This document shows, one piece after another, positions 29,335 through 38,870 of a stretch of DNA of 64,000 nucleotides (position 1 is its first letter; each line of letters opens with the position of its first letter). The stretch covers positions 1 through 64,000 of the forward strand of contig JAJZAQ010000004.1 in assembly GCA_021799355.1 (NCBI GenBank), read 5' to 3'. A program made the translations under genes and the position numbers. The DNA is from Pseudomonadota bacterium. GTDB lineage: Bacteria; Pseudomonadota; Gammaproteobacteria; Burkholderiales; Burkholderiaceae_C. Below the pieces are notes generated by a model that had not been told where the DNA came from, searched no databases, and worked only from the letters and a program-made list of their open reading frames with translations.

Positions 29335-30432
29335 TCAGGCGGCAAGCGGCGTCTGCGGCTGGATGCGCAAGATGGCGTTCAGCCCGGTGACCAGCACGCC
29401 GCCGTCGGCCAGGGCGAGCACGCCGTACGGCTGATGCAACACTCCCGGCAGGGCGCCGGTGACCACGGTTTCTCCCTGGCCGTTACCCGCCAGGGTGGAA
29501 ACCGTGCCGTCGGGGGCGATCCGCCGCACCCGGTTGTTACCGCTGTCGGCGACGATCAGGCTGCCATCGGGCGCGAACGACAGCATCTGCGGGTGGAGAA
29601 ACAGCGCCGTGGCGGCGCTGCCGTCGGCAAACCCTCCCCTGCCCGGCTTGCCGGCGAAGGTGCTGACCGTTCCGTCGGGGGTGATGCGACGGATCACATT
29701 GTTGAAATATTCGCTGACGTAGACATTGCCGCGCCGGTCCAGCGCCACGCCGATGGGCGTATTGAACCGCGCCTGCGCGCCACGGCCATCGCGCCAGCCG
29801 GTCGCCCCCGGCGAGCCGGCGAGCGTGCTGACCACGCCATGCGGGCTGATGCGTCGCACCGTGGAGTTGTAGGCGTCGGCCACGTACACCACACCATCTG
29901 CTGCGACAGCCACTCCCACCGGGTGGTTGAACCGCGCCTTCACACCGGGGCCATCGGCGTACCCTTCGACATCGATTTTTCCCGCCCAGGTGCTCACCAG
30001 ACCATCGCGGCCGATGCGCCGCAGCGTGTTGCTGCCCGAGTCGGTGACGAACAGCGTGCCATCGGCCGCCACGGCGACGCACTCCGGCGAGTAAAAATGC
30101 GCCTGCAGCGCCGGGCCGTTACGCGCGTCACGCTGCTCCACCTGCCCAGCAACGATGCTGACCTGCCCATCCGTGCCCAACTTGCGCACGACGCTGTTGA
30201 CGTAGTCGGCAACGAAAACATTGCCCTGCGCGTCCTGCGCCATGCCGCGGGGGTCGTGAAACCGCGCCTGGGCGAAATCTCCGCCCTGATACTCCCCGGG
30301 CCCGATGGCACCGGCGTAGACCTCCATGGTGCCTGCGGTCTGCGCCGCGGCGGCGTTGGAAGCAAACGGCAGGAACAGACCGCCCGACATGGCAAATGCC
30401 GCTGCGGATTGGATGAATTGGCGTCGCTGCAT
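29335..30432 (-). CDS. NHL-repeat beta-propeller protein with Tat-like signal
   Basis: 365 aa from ATG at 30432. The signal is Tat-like (MQRRQFIQSAAAFAMSGG) with cleavage near AAAAQ. The rest is five to six NHL repeats of the form GVAVAADGVVYVADAYNSTVRRI...VSTLAG, predicting a six-bladed beta-propeller in the periplasm. No catalytic residues are recognisable; such proteins usually bind a partner protein or ligand. Convergent with queF. The ORF-track start at 30504 would bury the signal sequence and is unlikely. Confidence 0.85.
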   Translation of the reverse strand: MQRRQFIQSAAAFAMSGGLFLPFASNAAAAQTAGTMEVYAGAIGPGEYQGGDFAQARFHDPRGMAQDAQGNVFVADYVNSVVRKLGTDGQVSIVAGQVEQRDARNGPALQAHFYSPECVAVAADGTLFVTDSGSNTLRRIGRDGLVSTWAGKIDVEGYADGPGVKARFNHPVGVAVAADGVVYVADAYNSTVRRISPHGVVSTLAGSPGATGWRDGRGAQARFNTPIGVALDRRGNVYVSEYFNNVIRRITPDGTVSTFAGKPGRGGFADGSAATALFLHPQMLSFAPDGSLIVADSGNNRVRRIAPDGTVSTLAGNGQGETVVTGALPGVLHQPYGVLALADGGVLVTGLNAILRIQPQTPLAA

Positions 30433-30531
30433 GATGGTGCGGAAAATGGCGCCCGCGCGCAAAGGCCGGATTGGGCGGTCAAGGTCACACTGTATTGCAG
30501 CCACGCAGAACTTGCAGAGACTGCCGCGGCC

Positions 30532-31143
30532 TTACGTGCTGCGCCGGTCGACCAGCGCGCGGGCGATGGTGCCGAGATCGACGTATTCGAGCTCCGCCCC
30601 CGCCGGAACGCCGCGCGCCAGCCGGGTGACGCGCAGACCGCGCGGCCGCAGCATCTCGGCAATGACGTGCGCCGTGGCCTCGCCTTCGTTGGTGAAGTTG
30701 GTGGCGAGAATGACCTCCTGCACCACGCCGTCTGTGGCGCGCTCGATCAGCCGCTCCAGGCCGATTTCCTTCGGCCCCAGCCCGTCCAGCGGGCTGATGC
30801 GCCCCATCAGCACGAAATACAGACCGCGGTAAGTCAGCGTCTGCTCCAGCGCCGCCAGATCGGCCGGGCCTTCGACCACGCAGAGCTGGCGCGCATCGCG
30901 CTGCGCGTCGGCACAAATGCTGCACACCGCGTCTTCGGTCAGGGTATTGCAGCGCGCGCAGCGCCGTACGGCACCGAGCGCGGCGTCCAGCGCGCGGGCG
31001 ATGCGCGATGCCGCTTCGCGGTCATGCTCCAGCAGGTGGTACGCCATGCGCGCTGCCGATTTCGGCCCGACGCCGGGCAGTTGCCGCAGCGCCTCGACCA
31101 GCGCATCCAGCGCGGGGACGTGGCCGGGTGCGGCCTCGTGCAT
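30532..31143 (-). CDS. recR: Recombination protein RecR
   Basis: RecF-pathway gap-repair protein, 203 aa. N-terminal helix-hairpin-helix ([20 protein letters not shown]), C4 zinc finger ([16 protein letters not shown]) and Toprim domain ([15 protein letters not shown]...[16 protein letters not shown]) appear in order. It lies 19 bases after ybaB in the conserved dnaX-ybaB-recR operon. Confidence 0.97.
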   Translation of the reverse strand: MHEAAPGHVPALDALVEALRQLPGVGPKSAARMAYHLLEHDREAASRIARALDAALGAVRRCARCNTLTEDAVCSICADAQRDARQLCVVEGPADLAALEQTLTYRGLYFVLMGRISPLDGLGPKEIGLERLIERATDGVVQEVILATNFTNEGEATAHVIAEMLRPRGLRVTRLARGVPAGAELEYVDLGTIARALVDRRST

Positions 31144-31162
31144 GGTGAGCGTGCCCCGGGAT

Positions 31163-31492
31163 TCAGAACGGCAGTTTCATCCCGGGCGGCAGCGGCATGC
31201 CGGCGGTTGCCGCGGCCATTTTTTCCTGCGTCGTCGCCTCGGCGCGGCGTACCGCATCGTTGAACGCTGCGGCCACCAGATCTTCGAGCATGTCCCGGTC
31301 ATCGCCCACCAGGCTGGGATCGATGCTCACGCGCTTGACGGCGTACTTGCACGTCATCACCACCTTGACCAGTCCGGCTCCGGACTGACCTTCGACTTCG
31401 ATGCTGCCGAGTTCTTCCTGGATGCGGCGCAGGTTGTCCTGCATCTGCTGCGCCTGCTTCATCAGACCGGAGAGCTGTCCTTTGTTGAACAT
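31163..31492 (-). CDS. ybaB: YbaB/EbfC nucleoid-associated protein
   Basis: Small DNA-binding dimer, 109 aa. [21 protein letters not shown] is the typical start; the central [20 protein letters not shown] and C-terminal [12 protein letters not shown] complete the family pattern. The ORF-track extension upstream overlaps the dnaX end and is shadow. Placed between dnaX (58-base gap) and recR, as in most proteobacteria. Confidence 0.96.
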   Translation of the reverse strand: MFNKGQLSGLMKQAQQMQDNLRRIQEELGSIEVEGQSGAGLVKVVMTCKYAVKRVSIDPSLVGDDRDMLEDLVAAAFNDAVRRAEATTQEKMAAATAGMPLPPGMKLPF

Positions 31493-31550
31493 GAGAAATC
31501 CTTTGAGCAAAACCTGAAATTGCCGACGGTATGTCGGCAGACATTGTCGT

Positions 31551-33266
31551 TCAAGCCGACGGCGGTGCCGGCTTGATGCTGCCGGCGACGATTTGCGCGC
31601 CCAACTCGTGCACGAGCTCTTGCACCAGAGGGTCCGTCTGGATGGCCGCCTCGGCCTGCGCCTGCGCCTGGGCACGCGCGCGCGCCTCGCGCTGCGCCGC
31701 GCTGTCGCTGACGTCCCCGGTTTCGACGCGCAGACTGACCTCCCGCTTCAGTGCCTCGCGCAGCGCCGCCTGGAGTTTGTCCACTGCGCCGGCGCGGGTG
31801 AGCTGCACGTTGGGCACGCGCAGCAGCCAGTCGTCTGCCTGCACGGCGACGAGTTCGCTTTGCTGCGCCAGCGCACGCGGCAGGCCCACGGGTAGCTCCA
31901 GGCGCTGCACCAGGCTGGGCCAGTCGATCGCCTCGACGCCGGCGTCGGCACGGCGCGGTGCATCGTTGCGATGCTGCTGCGAACTGCCGTCTGCCGGCGC
32001 CAGCGACGCCGCCACCGCGGAAACGGCCACGGTGTCTGCTTCCGTCTCCCCGGCGGGCACGGGCGGCTGCCCGGCAACAGCCGCGGGCAGCCGCGCCTCA
32101 GCGGGCGTCGGCGCCGTCGTTTGCGGTCGCGGCAACATCAGTCCGTCCGGCGGTACGTCGCCGCCGAGCAGCGGGGAAAACGCCAGCAGGCGCAACAAGG
32201 TCATGGTGAAACCCGTGCGGTCATCTGGCGCCAGCGACAGTTCGTTGCGGCCGTGCAGCACCGTGGTATAGGCCAGCTGCACGAGCTCCGGGCTGAGCTG
32301 CGCCGCCAGCGCGGTCAGCGCGGCGTGCTGCGGCTCGTCGGCATCGGCGGCCTGCGGGACCACTTGCCGCAGCGCGATGGCCTGCAGCATCCCGGCGAGT
32401 TCTTCCAGCGCGGCGCCGAACGACAGGCCACGCGCTTCGAGCTGGTCGATTTGCGCCACCAGCGCCGGCCCGTCCTGCGCCGCAAGTGCCTGCAGGATGG
32501 AAAGCACGTCCCCGCGGTCGACCGTGCCCAGCATCTGCTGCACCGCGGCAGCCTCCACCGCCCCGGCGCAATACGCCAGCGCCTGGTCGGTCAGCGACAG
32601 TGCGTCGCGCATCGAGCCGTGTGCGGCGCGGGCGATGAGCGCGAGCGCAGTGGTGTCCGCCGGCACGCCCTCGGCCTGCAGCACCCGCTGCAGATGGCTG
32701 ACGATGGCCGCCGGCGGCATGGGTTTGAGGTTGAACTGCAGGCAGCGCGACAGCACGGTCACCGGGACTTTTTGCGGATCGGTGGTGGCGAGGACGAATT
32801 TCACGTAGTCCGGCGGCTCCTCCAGCGTCTTGAGCATGGCGTTGAAGGCGTGGTTGGACAGCATGTGCACTTCGTCGATCATGTAGACCTTGAAGCGCCC
32901 GGCCGTGGGCTTGTACACCGCCTGTTCGAGCAGCGTGGTCATGTCTTCGACACCGCGGTTGGACGCAGCGTCGAGCTCGATGTAATCGACAAAGCGCCCG
33001 GCGTCGATTTCGGTGCATGCGCTGCACACGCCGCAGGGCTGGCTGGTGACGCCGCCCTTGCCGTCCGGCCCGGTGCAGTTGAGCGCCTTGGCGAGGATGC
33101 GCGAAATCGTGGTTTTGCCCACGCCGCGCGTGCCGGTGAACAGATACGCGTGGTGCAGGCGGTTGTGGTCGAGCGCATGGGTGAGCGCGCGCACCACATG
33201 GTCTTGTCCGACCAGGGTGGCAAACGATTTGGGGCGCCACTTTCGCGCCAGCGCGACGGAAGTCAT
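31551..33266 (-). CDS. dnaX: DNA polymerase III subunits gamma/tau
   Basis: Clamp-loader ATPase, 571 aa. Walker [10 protein letters not shown] (near residue 45), a zinc module (CTGPDGKGG...CGVCSAC), Walker B region MIDEVHMLS and the SRC sensor ([12 protein letters not shown]) are present. The C-terminal third is the Ala/Pro/Gln-rich tau region with a final polymerase-binding domain. No E. coli-like A-rich slippery heptamer was noticed, so a separate gamma form is not evident from the sequence. First gene of dnaX-ybaB-recR. Confidence 0.96.
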   Translation of the reverse strand: MTSVALARKWRPKSFATLVGQDHVVRALTHALDHNRLHHAYLFTGTRGVGKTTISRILAKALNCTGPDGKGGVTSQPCGVCSACTEIDAGRFVDYIELDAASNRGVEDMTTLLEQAVYKPTAGRFKVYMIDEVHMLSNHAFNAMLKTLEEPPDYVKFVLATTDPQKVPVTVLSRCLQFNLKPMPPAAIVSHLQRVLQAEGVPADTTALALIARAAHGSMRDALSLTDQALAYCAGAVEAAAVQQMLGTVDRGDVLSILQALAAQDGPALVAQIDQLEARGLSFGAALEELAGMLQAIALRQVVPQAADADEPQHAALTALAAQLSPELVQLAYTTVLHGRNELSLAPDDRTGFTMTLLRLLAFSPLLGGDVPPDGLMLPRPQTTAPTPAEARLPAAVAGQPPVPAGETEADTVAVSAVAASLAPADGSSQQHRNDAPRRADAGVEAIDWPSLVQRLELPVGLPRALAQQSELVAVQADDWLLRVPNVQLTRAGAVDKLQAALREALKREVSLRVETGDVSDSAAQREARARAQAQAQAEAAIQTDPLVQELVHELGAQIVAGSIKPAPPSA

Positions 33267-33299
33267 GCGCGCATTTTAGGATCAGGCCAACCGGTATTC

Positions 33300-33351
33300 G
33301 GGGGTGCCTTTGGCTGCCGGGCCTTGCCGGCGCACGGTCGTGGTCACCCCC
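33300..33351. repeat. Structured inverted repeat between dnaX and the Nudix gene
   Basis: GGGGGTG (33300-33306) pairs with CACCCCC (33345-33351), and an inner GCCGG/CCGGC pair closes a loop within. Both flanking genes diverge from here, so a terminator is not expected. It could be a leader structure or a protein site. It lacks the conserved SRP RNA core. Confidence 0.45.
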
Positions 33352-33416
33352 ATCTGCCGGCCACAGGCGTTTCGCAATAAGCTCCTGCCTGACGCAGTTG
33401 CCTCCTCCCACCGACC

Positions 33417-33959
33417 ATGCCAGCCTCTGCCATCCGCCATTGCACCGCCTGCGGCGCGCCGGTCGTCTACCGCGTGCCCGCGGGGGATACGCGCCCGCGC
33501 GCCGTCTGTCCGCATTGCGGTCACATCCAGTACGAAAATCCGCGCAACATCGTCGGCACCATTCCCGTGTGGGAGCAGCAGGTTCTGCTGTGCCGGCGGG
33601 CGATCGAGCCGCGTTACGGCCTGTGGACGCTGCCCGCCGGCTTCATGGAACTCGACGAAAGCACCGAAGGCGGCGCCCTGCGTGAAACACGCGAAGAGGC
33701 CGGCGCTGACGTGCGGCTCGACGGCCTCTATGCCGTGATCAACGTCCTGCCTGCGCATCAGGTGTATCTGTTTTATCGTGGGCAGCTGACCTCGCCACGG
33801 TGGCACCCCGGAGAGGAAAGCCTGGAAGTGCGCTTGTTCCACGAAGCCGAAATCCCCTGGGACGAGTTGGCGTTCCGCAGCGTGGCGCAAACCCTGAAGC
33901 GTTATTTCGCCGATCTGCGCACCGGGCATTTCCCGGTTCACACGTTCGACATCAGTTGA
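33417..33959 (+). CDS. Nudix hydrolase with N-terminal zinc ribbon
   Basis: 180 aa. An N-terminal four-Cys zinc ribbon (CTACG...CPHCG) is followed by a Nudix domain. The box reads GFMELDESTEGGALRETREEAGA, matching GX5EX7REUXEEXGU exactly. The layout resembles NudC-like or ADP-ribose/NAD(H) pyrophosphatases of Burkholderiales, although it is shorter than NudC. The substrate is not determined. A single gene, convergent with the safE-like gene. Confidence 0.9.
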   Translation: MPASAIRHCTACGAPVVYRVPAGDTRPRAVCPHCGHIQYENPRNIVGTIPVWEQQVLLCRRAIEPRYGLWTLPAGFMELDESTEGGALRETREEAGADVRLDGLYAVINVLPAHQVYLFYRGQLTSPRWHPGEESLEVRLFHEAEIPWDELAFRSVAQTLKRYFADLRTGHFPVHTFDIS

Positions 33960-33994
33960 ATCGCCCCTGCCCGGCCGATGCACGGCAAGCCGGG

Positions 33995-34738
33995 TCAGAA
34001 CGCGCAACCGCCCACCGGCAACTGGGTGCTGGCGTGCAACAGTTTCCAGAAACCGTAAGCCGCAAAGCCGAGCAGAATCCCGCCGGCAGTCAGGTGAAAC
34101 CCGCGCTGATTGGTGCGCTGACTCACCCAGCGCAGGGTATGGCCGGCAAACAACATGTGCGGCAAGGTGCCCAAGCCGAAGGCCAGCATGGCCAGCGCGC
34201 CTTCCCAGGGCGTCGCGCTCAGAAAGGCCAGGGAGAGCGCGGAATACACCAGGCCGCATGGCAACAACCCCCACAGCAGGCCGGCGGCAAGCCGTTTGGG
34301 CAAGGTATTGAACGGCAGCAGCCGCGACAGCAGCGGTTGTGTCAGCCGCGTCAGGCCGCGCCCGATCCAGCCCCCTCCCAGCCATGCCTGCTGCCAGGCC
34401 AGCCAGCGCGGGGTCGTCATCTGTTGCAGCACCATCCACGCCCCGGCGCCGGCCAGCACCACGTTGCCAAGAGCGAACAACGCCAACTGCACCGGACGGG
34501 CGCTGGCCGACCAGACTCCGGCACCCACCAGGCCGGCTATCCCTCCCAGCAGGGTGTACGAGAGCACCCGCGCCCCCTGCAGCTGCAACTGCTGCCAAAA
34601 CAGCCGACGCGCAGGCAGCAGCACCTGCTCGGTTGCCGCCCGTTCCGCGGCAACGACCAGCCCACCGCACATCGCCGCACAGTGCAGCCCGCCTGTGAGC
34701 CCCATCAACAACAAAGTCAGTGGAATGGTTGTATTCAT
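33995..34738 (-). CDS. SafE/DsbD-like membrane protein near the cbb3 cluster
   Basis: 247 aa, six hydrophobic helices, family COG2836 (sulfite exporter TauE/SafE-like, related to DsbD/CcdA transmembrane domains). The N-terminal motif GGLHCAAMCGGLV holds a Cys pair of the type seen in copper- or thiol-handling members. Genes of this family commonly sit in cco clusters and are thought to help copper supply or cytochrome assembly; here it is divergent from fnr by 58 bases. Sulfite export is an old family name without support here. Confidence 0.84.
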   Translation of the reverse strand: MNTTIPLTLLLMGLTGGLHCAAMCGGLVVAAERAATEQVLLPARRLFWQQLQLQGARVLSYTLLGGIAGLVGAGVWSASARPVQLALFALGNVVLAGAGAWMVLQQMTTPRWLAWQQAWLGGGWIGRGLTRLTQPLLSRLLPFNTLPKRLAAGLLWGLLPCGLVYSALSLAFLSATPWEGALAMLAFGLGTLPHMLFAGHTLRWVSQRTNQRGFHLTAGGILLGFAAYGFWKLLHASTQLPVGGCAF

Positions 34739-34796
34739 CGCATTCTGCTGTATCCTGTCACAACTGATTCAATCAAATATTGCAACATCTCGATCT

Positions 34797-35537
34797 ATGA
34801 AATCCACGCCGACGCCCACAGCCACGCAGATGGAAAAACCCCATCCCTGCGACGTGTGCTTCCAGAGCAAATTCTGCCTGCCCATCGCATTGCAGCAGTC
34901 AGAAATGGCGCGTATCCGCGATGTGATCCAGGCGACGGTACGGGTGCAAAAAGGCGAGGCGCTGTTCACTGCCGGGCAGTCGATGACCAAGGTGTATTCG
35001 GTGCACGCCGGGTCGTTCAAGTCGTACATCTCCAGTCCGGACGGCAGGGAACAGATCGTCGGCTTCCACATTCCCGGCGAGCTCATGGGGCTGGAAGGTT
35101 TGGGACAGCACACCTATTTCACCGATACGGTGGCGCTCGAAGACAGTGAGGCGTGTGAAATCGATTTGCGCGCATTGGAAACCACCACGCGCGACCTGCC
35201 ATCGCTGCAACATCAGTTGCACTGCATCGTCGGCAACAAACTGATTCGCGCGCAGCAGGATCAGTTTTCTCTCGGCAGCATGCACGCCGACGAACGCCTG
35301 GCCCGTTTTCTGCTGGATTTGTCCGAGCGGTTCAAAGCACGCGGGCTGTCGCCGGATGAATTCGTCCTGCGCATGAGCCGCGAGGAAATCGGCAGCTACC
35401 TCGGCCTGAAGTTGGAAACGGTCAGCCGCCTGATGTCCAAGTTCCATTCCGCCGGGCTGATTCATGTCGCCCAGCGCCAAATCCGCATCACCGACCGCCA
35501 CGGTCTGGCCGAACTGCTCATGCCGCAGAGCAATTGA
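34797..35537 (+). CDS. fnr: FNR-type oxygen-sensing transcription regulator
   Basis: 246 aa from ATG at 34797; an in-frame ATG 12 codons on (MEKPHPC) is possible. The 4Fe-4S ligands are Cys18, Cys21, Cys27 and Cys120, almost the positions of E. coli FNR. A cNMP-type beta-roll and a dimer helix follow, then a helix-turn-helix with recognition helix KLETVSRLMSKF. Its E..SR residues read TTGAT-N4-ATCAA. FNR boxes occur upstream of ccoN and ccoI in this window. The ORF-track version includes shadow sequence from the safE-like gene. Confidence 0.95.
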   Translation: MKSTPTPTATQMEKPHPCDVCFQSKFCLPIALQQSEMARIRDVIQATVRVQKGEALFTAGQSMTKVYSVHAGSFKSYISSPDGREQIVGFHIPGELMGLEGLGQHTYFTDTVALEDSEACEIDLRALETTTRDLPSLQHQLHCIVGNKLIRAQQDQFSLGSMHADERLARFLLDLSERFKARGLSPDEFVLRMSREEIGSYLGLKLETVSRLMSKFHSAGLIHVAQRQIRITDRHGLAELLMPQSN

Positions 35538-35674
35538 GGCGATCGGTCGAGGCTGGCGGCGGCAGTTTGACGGTCCCCAAACCGGCACCCGATCTCACCG
35601 CCTGACGCCACGCCAAACCGACGCTGTGCCAAACGCTGTAGCCCTCGCGCTGGCGTCTGGCGCGCCACGTGTCT

Positions 35675-36154
35675 TCAGACACCGGGTTCGAGCGTCACCG
35701 GAGAATGCGGCACCCACACCCCGGCCAGCCGCCAGTTGGCAGTTTCGGCGTGCACGCGGTAACGCACGGCGTCCAGCGGCGGCGCAAATGCGCTGTAGAC
35801 CCCGGCTGCCGTGCGGTGCAAATCGATCTGCACATCCTTCAGGTTCGACAAAGGATGACGCAACATCAACCGCAGATGCTCCTCGGCCACAGGCTGGTTG
35901 AATTTGAGTTCGATGCGCCCCGCTGCCTGCGACAGCACCCCGTTGAGGTGCATGGCCTGCGCGTGCTGCTCGCGATGAATATCGCCGCCAACCGCCAGGC
36001 CTTTTTTGTAATAGTGATCGGTGACCAGGCTGTCCGGCGCGCGGGTCGCCAGATAGATGGTGACAAAGCTGGCGACGACGACACTCAACGGCAGCGCCAT
36101 CAAAAACCAGGGCCAGGGTTCACGGTACCAAGGGCGCGGTGACAAGGTGGACAT
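35675..36154 (-). CDS. ccoH: CcoH/FixH-family cbb3 oxidase assembly protein
   Basis: 159 aa. One N-terminal transmembrane helix (about residues 15-38, WFLMALPLSVVVASFVTIYLA), then TDHYYKKGLAVGG, characteristic of FixH proteins, and a periplasmic beta-sandwich domain. CcoH is needed for stable cbb3 oxidase assembly. It lies 45 bases after ccoG in the same direction, converging with fnr. Confidence 0.9.
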   Translation of the reverse strand: MSTLSPRPWYREPWPWFLMALPLSVVVASFVTIYLATRAPDSLVTDHYYKKGLAVGGDIHREQHAQAMHLNGVLSQAAGRIELKFNQPVAEEHLRLMLRHPLSNLKDVQIDLHRTAAGVYSAFAPPLDAVRYRVHAETANWRLAGVWVPHSPVTLEPGV

Positions 36155-36199
36155 AGGAAAACTCCTGCAGGGCGTGGTGAAGTCAGAATCAAGGCACGA

Positions 36200-37618
36200 T
36201 CAAGGCACAATGAACGTCGTCTGGCCCGATGCGCTGATCGGCTTTGCATCCTCGGACACCGCCTTGATTTCGATTTTATAGATACCCTTTTTCGCCTGGT
36301 CGACGGGCAGGGTGACTTCAAGCGGCTCCAGAATGTTCGATGAGGCCGGCACCTCGTAGACGTTTCGCCGGTACACCGCCAGCCCGTCGAGCCCCTTGGC
36401 CTCGATACGGATCCTGCGCGGTTTTTCCGTGGTATTCATCAACTGGATTTGATAAACGTTCTCCACCAGCCCGCCGGGAATTTCGCGCGATAACACGCCA
36501 CGATCGCGCATCACGTTCATTTTGAGCGGGTCACGGGTTGCCAGGCCGCCGACGAACAAGCCGACCAGCACCAGCAGCAAGGCGGAGTAAATGAGAATAC
36601 GCGGACGCAGCAGGTGGGCCCATTGCTGGCGCTTGTTCCATTTGTTTTTCAGCGCATTTTCACTGGAGTAACGGATCAACCCCCGCGGGTACCCCATTTT
36701 GTCCATGACTTGGTCGCACGCATCGACACAGGCACCACAGCCGATGCACATGTATTGCAGACCATTGCGGATGTCGATCCCCGTTGGGCAAACCTGCACA
36801 CAAATACTGCAATCGACGCAGTCTCCCTTGCCCTCGCTGCGCGGATCGACCCCTTTGCTCCTCTTGCCCCGCGGCTCACCGCGCTCCGGGTCGTAAGTGA
36901 CGATCAGCGTGTCCTTGTCGAACATCACCGACTGAAAACGCGCGTAGGGGCACATGTACTTGCACACCTGCTCGCGCATGAAGCCGGCATTGCCATACGT
37001 GGCAAAGCCATAAAACAAAATCCAGAATGTCTGCCACGGCCCGAGACTCAAGCTCAACACCTGTCCCGCAAGGGTGTGAATCGGCGTGAAATAACCGACG
37101 AATGTAAATCCGGTCCACAACGCCAGAGCAATCCACAAACCGTGCTTGAGCACCTTTTTTGTAATCTTGTTGGCGTTCCATTCCGAGCTGTCCAGGCGGA
37201 TACGTGCCAGGCGGTCTCCCTCGACCTTGCGCTCGATCCACATGAAAATTTCGGTGTAGACGGTTTGTGGGCAGGCATAGCCACAAAACAGACGACCGGC
37301 AATCGCCGTGAATAAAAATAGGCTGTATGCCGAAATGATCAGCAGCAGGGCGAGAAAAATCACGTCCTGCGGCCATAGAATCATGCCAAAAAAATAAAAC
37401 TTGCGTGTCGTGAGATCAAGCAAAACCGCCTGCCGCCCATCCCACTGCAACCACGGCAGGCCATAAAAGATCGCCTGCGTCAAGAGCACCATGGCCACGC
37501 GCCAGTTATTGAACCAGCCTGTCACCGCTCGGGAGTAAATTTTTTTCCGCACCTCATAAAGCCACTCTTCTGTGGCGATCATTTCGGTGTCTTTCGGTTC
37601 TGGGGCCTGGGCGTTCAT
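36200..37618 (-). CDS. ccoG: CcoG/FixG-type cbb3 oxidase accessory protein (polyferredoxin)
   Basis: 472 aa with about five transmembrane helices and a cytoplasmic Fe-S region: CVDCSICVQVCPTGIDI and CIGCGACVDACDQVM bind two 4Fe-4S clusters, as in CcoG, which reduces Cu(II) to Cu(I) for the CcoN copper centre. The C-terminal periplasmic Ig-like domain (about residues 350-472) is typical. It follows ccoP after a terminator-like hairpin and precedes ccoH. Confidence 0.95.
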   Translation of the reverse strand: MNAQAPEPKDTEMIATEEWLYEVRKKIYSRAVTGWFNNWRVAMVLLTQAIFYGLPWLQWDGRQAVLLDLTTRKFYFFGMILWPQDVIFLALLLIISAYSLFLFTAIAGRLFCGYACPQTVYTEIFMWIERKVEGDRLARIRLDSSEWNANKITKKVLKHGLWIALALWTGFTFVGYFTPIHTLAGQVLSLSLGPWQTFWILFYGFATYGNAGFMREQVCKYMCPYARFQSVMFDKDTLIVTYDPERGEPRGKRSKGVDPRSEGKGDCVDCSICVQVCPTGIDIRNGLQYMCIGCGACVDACDQVMDKMGYPRGLIRYSSENALKNKWNKRQQWAHLLRPRILIYSALLLVLVGLFVGGLATRDPLKMNVMRDRGVLSREIPGGLVENVYQIQLMNTTEKPRRIRIEAKGLDGLAVYRRNVYEVPASSNILEPLEVTLPVDQAKKGIYKIEIKAVSEDAKPISASGQTTFIVP

Positions 37619-37650
37619 TGCGCGTGGAAAATCAGAGCTGCGGGGAGGTC

Positions 37651-37681
37651 AAGACAAAACGGGGCGCTTGGCAGCGCCCCG
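37651..37681 (-). terminator. Intrinsic terminator-like hairpin between ccoP and ccoG
   Basis: On the minus strand an 8-bp stem CGGGGCGC/GCGCCCCG with loop TGCCAA is followed by TTTTGTCTT. This would terminate or attenuate the ccoNOQP transcript before ccoGH. Confidence 0.6.
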
Positions 37682-37713
37682 GCGCAGGATGGATAACAAG
37701 CGGATCGAAACGT

Positions 37714-38658
37714 TTACTGGTTCGCCGCCGACCCGTGGCTGATGCTATAGATGTAAGCTGCGAGCAGATGGATTTTTTCCGGTGACAGAAAATCCTTTTG
37801 CGCCGGCATTTGCCCGGCCCGGCCTTTTTCGATGGTGTGCGAAATCGTTTCGATACTGGAGCCGAACAGCCATTGACGCTTCGGATCGGCCAAGTCGGGT
37901 GCGCCCAACGCCTTGTTGCCAGTACCGTCGGCACCATGGCAGGCGGCACAGGCTGCAGCGAACAGCGGTTTGCCCTGCGCCGCCAGTTTGGCGTCGTGGC
38001 TCAGGCCGCTGAGGCTGCGGACGTAATTGGCCACCGCCAGCACGCCCTGTTTGCCGCCCACTGCTGCCTCCATCGGCGGCATCATCCCCATGCGGCCATT
38101 GGTGATGGTTTCAACCAATGTTTCCGGGCTGTTGCCGTAGAGCCAGGCGTTGGCGTTGTGCTGGGTCAGATTGGGGAAACCTTTGGTTCCTCCGGCATCC
38201 GACCCGTGGCATTGCGAGCAGTAGGTCAAGAACATGCGCTGGCCGGTCGCCATCGCGGCCGGATTTTTTGCCAACTCCGGAATCGGGGTTTTCATATAGC
38301 CGGCGTACAGCGGTTCGATGCGCGCGTCGAACGCCGCCGACTCCTGCTGGTACATCTTGTCGCTGGAAAAACCCAAAACGCCCTTGTAGAAGGCCAGGCC
38401 GCCGTACAGCGTCAGGTATGCGACGGCAAAAACCAGCGTGAGGATGAACAGCCCCATCCACCAGCGCGGCAGGGGGTTGTTGAACTCCTGCAGATCGCCG
38501 TCCCACACATGGCCCGTGGTGGCGATGGGGTTGCCCGCCTTGTCGCGGAAAACCGTTTGTTTGGCCGTCAGCCGCAGGAACAAAAACAGCGAGACGATGG
38601 AAACGATGGTGACGCCGCCGATCCAGAAGGCCCACCCCGGGGAATAGAACTGGTTCAT
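37714..38658 (-). CDS. ccoP: cbb3-type cytochrome c oxidase subunit III (diheme cytochrome c)
   Basis: 314 aa. Two N-terminal membrane helices (about residues 8-28 and 65-85) are followed by two cytochrome c domains with CSQCH (near 148) and CAACH (near 233). It passes electrons to CcoO and CcoN. It overlaps ccoQ by 4 bases. Confidence 0.96.
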   Translation of the reverse strand: MNQFYSPGWAFWIGGVTIVSIVSLFLFLRLTAKQTVFRDKAGNPIATTGHVWDGDLQEFNNPLPRWWMGLFILTLVFAVAYLTLYGGLAFYKGVLGFSSDKMYQQESAAFDARIEPLYAGYMKTPIPELAKNPAAMATGQRMFLTYCSQCHGSDAGGTKGFPNLTQHNANAWLYGNSPETLVETITNGRMGMMPPMEAAVGGKQGVLAVANYVRSLSGLSHDAKLAAQGKPLFAAACAACHGADGTGNKALGAPDLADPKRQWLFGSSIETISHTIEKGRAGQMPAQKDFLSPEKIHLLAAYIYSISHGSAANQ

Positions 38659-38861
38659 GATTTGGACTTCTCGGTGGTCTGCGAATCCCCGCCCTTGCCG
38701 CTGGTTTTGCTGAACGACTCGGGCGGATGGTTTTTGGAATCGAGGAAGGGGATCATTCCGTCTTTCTCATGCGTCTTTTTGAATCGCGGGGCGTACGCCC
38801 ACCAGACGATCGCGGCAAAGACGACGATGGACAGCAGCAGAACGATCGAGCCGAAGGACAT
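38655..38861 (-). CDS. ccoQ: cbb3 oxidase small subunit CcoQ/FixQ
   Basis: 68 aa: one transmembrane helix (residues 4-25, IVLLLSIVVFAAIVWWAY) then a hydrophilic Lys/Ser tail. CcoQ stabilises the complex. The position between ccoO (9-base gap) and ccoP supports the call; the sequence alone is too simple to decide. Confidence 0.88.
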   Translation of the reverse strand: MSFGSIVLLLSIVVFAAIVWWAYAPRFKKTHEKDGMIPFLDSKNHPPESFSKTSGKGGDSQTTEKSKS

Positions 38862-38870
38862 GGCGATTCC

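Noticed and set aside
31551-33266. Programmed frameshift in dnaX like that of E. coli
   Set aside because: No A AAA AAG or similar slippery heptamer was noticed in the relevant region.
33300-33420. Signal recognition particle RNA upstream of dnaX
   Set aside because: A GGGGG...CCCCC pairing suggested it, but the conserved GGUCAGGUCCGGAAGGAAGCAGCC core is absent on both strands.
34757-34772. FNR box in the safE/fnr divergent gap
   Set aside because: CTGATTCAATCAA has a 3-base spacer and a mismatched half-site, so it does not satisfy TTGAT-N4-ATCAA.
35669-35682. Palindrome GTGTCTTCAGACAC at the fnr/ccoH junction as a terminator
   Set aside because: No T run on either side; it overlaps the ccoH stop and may be chance.
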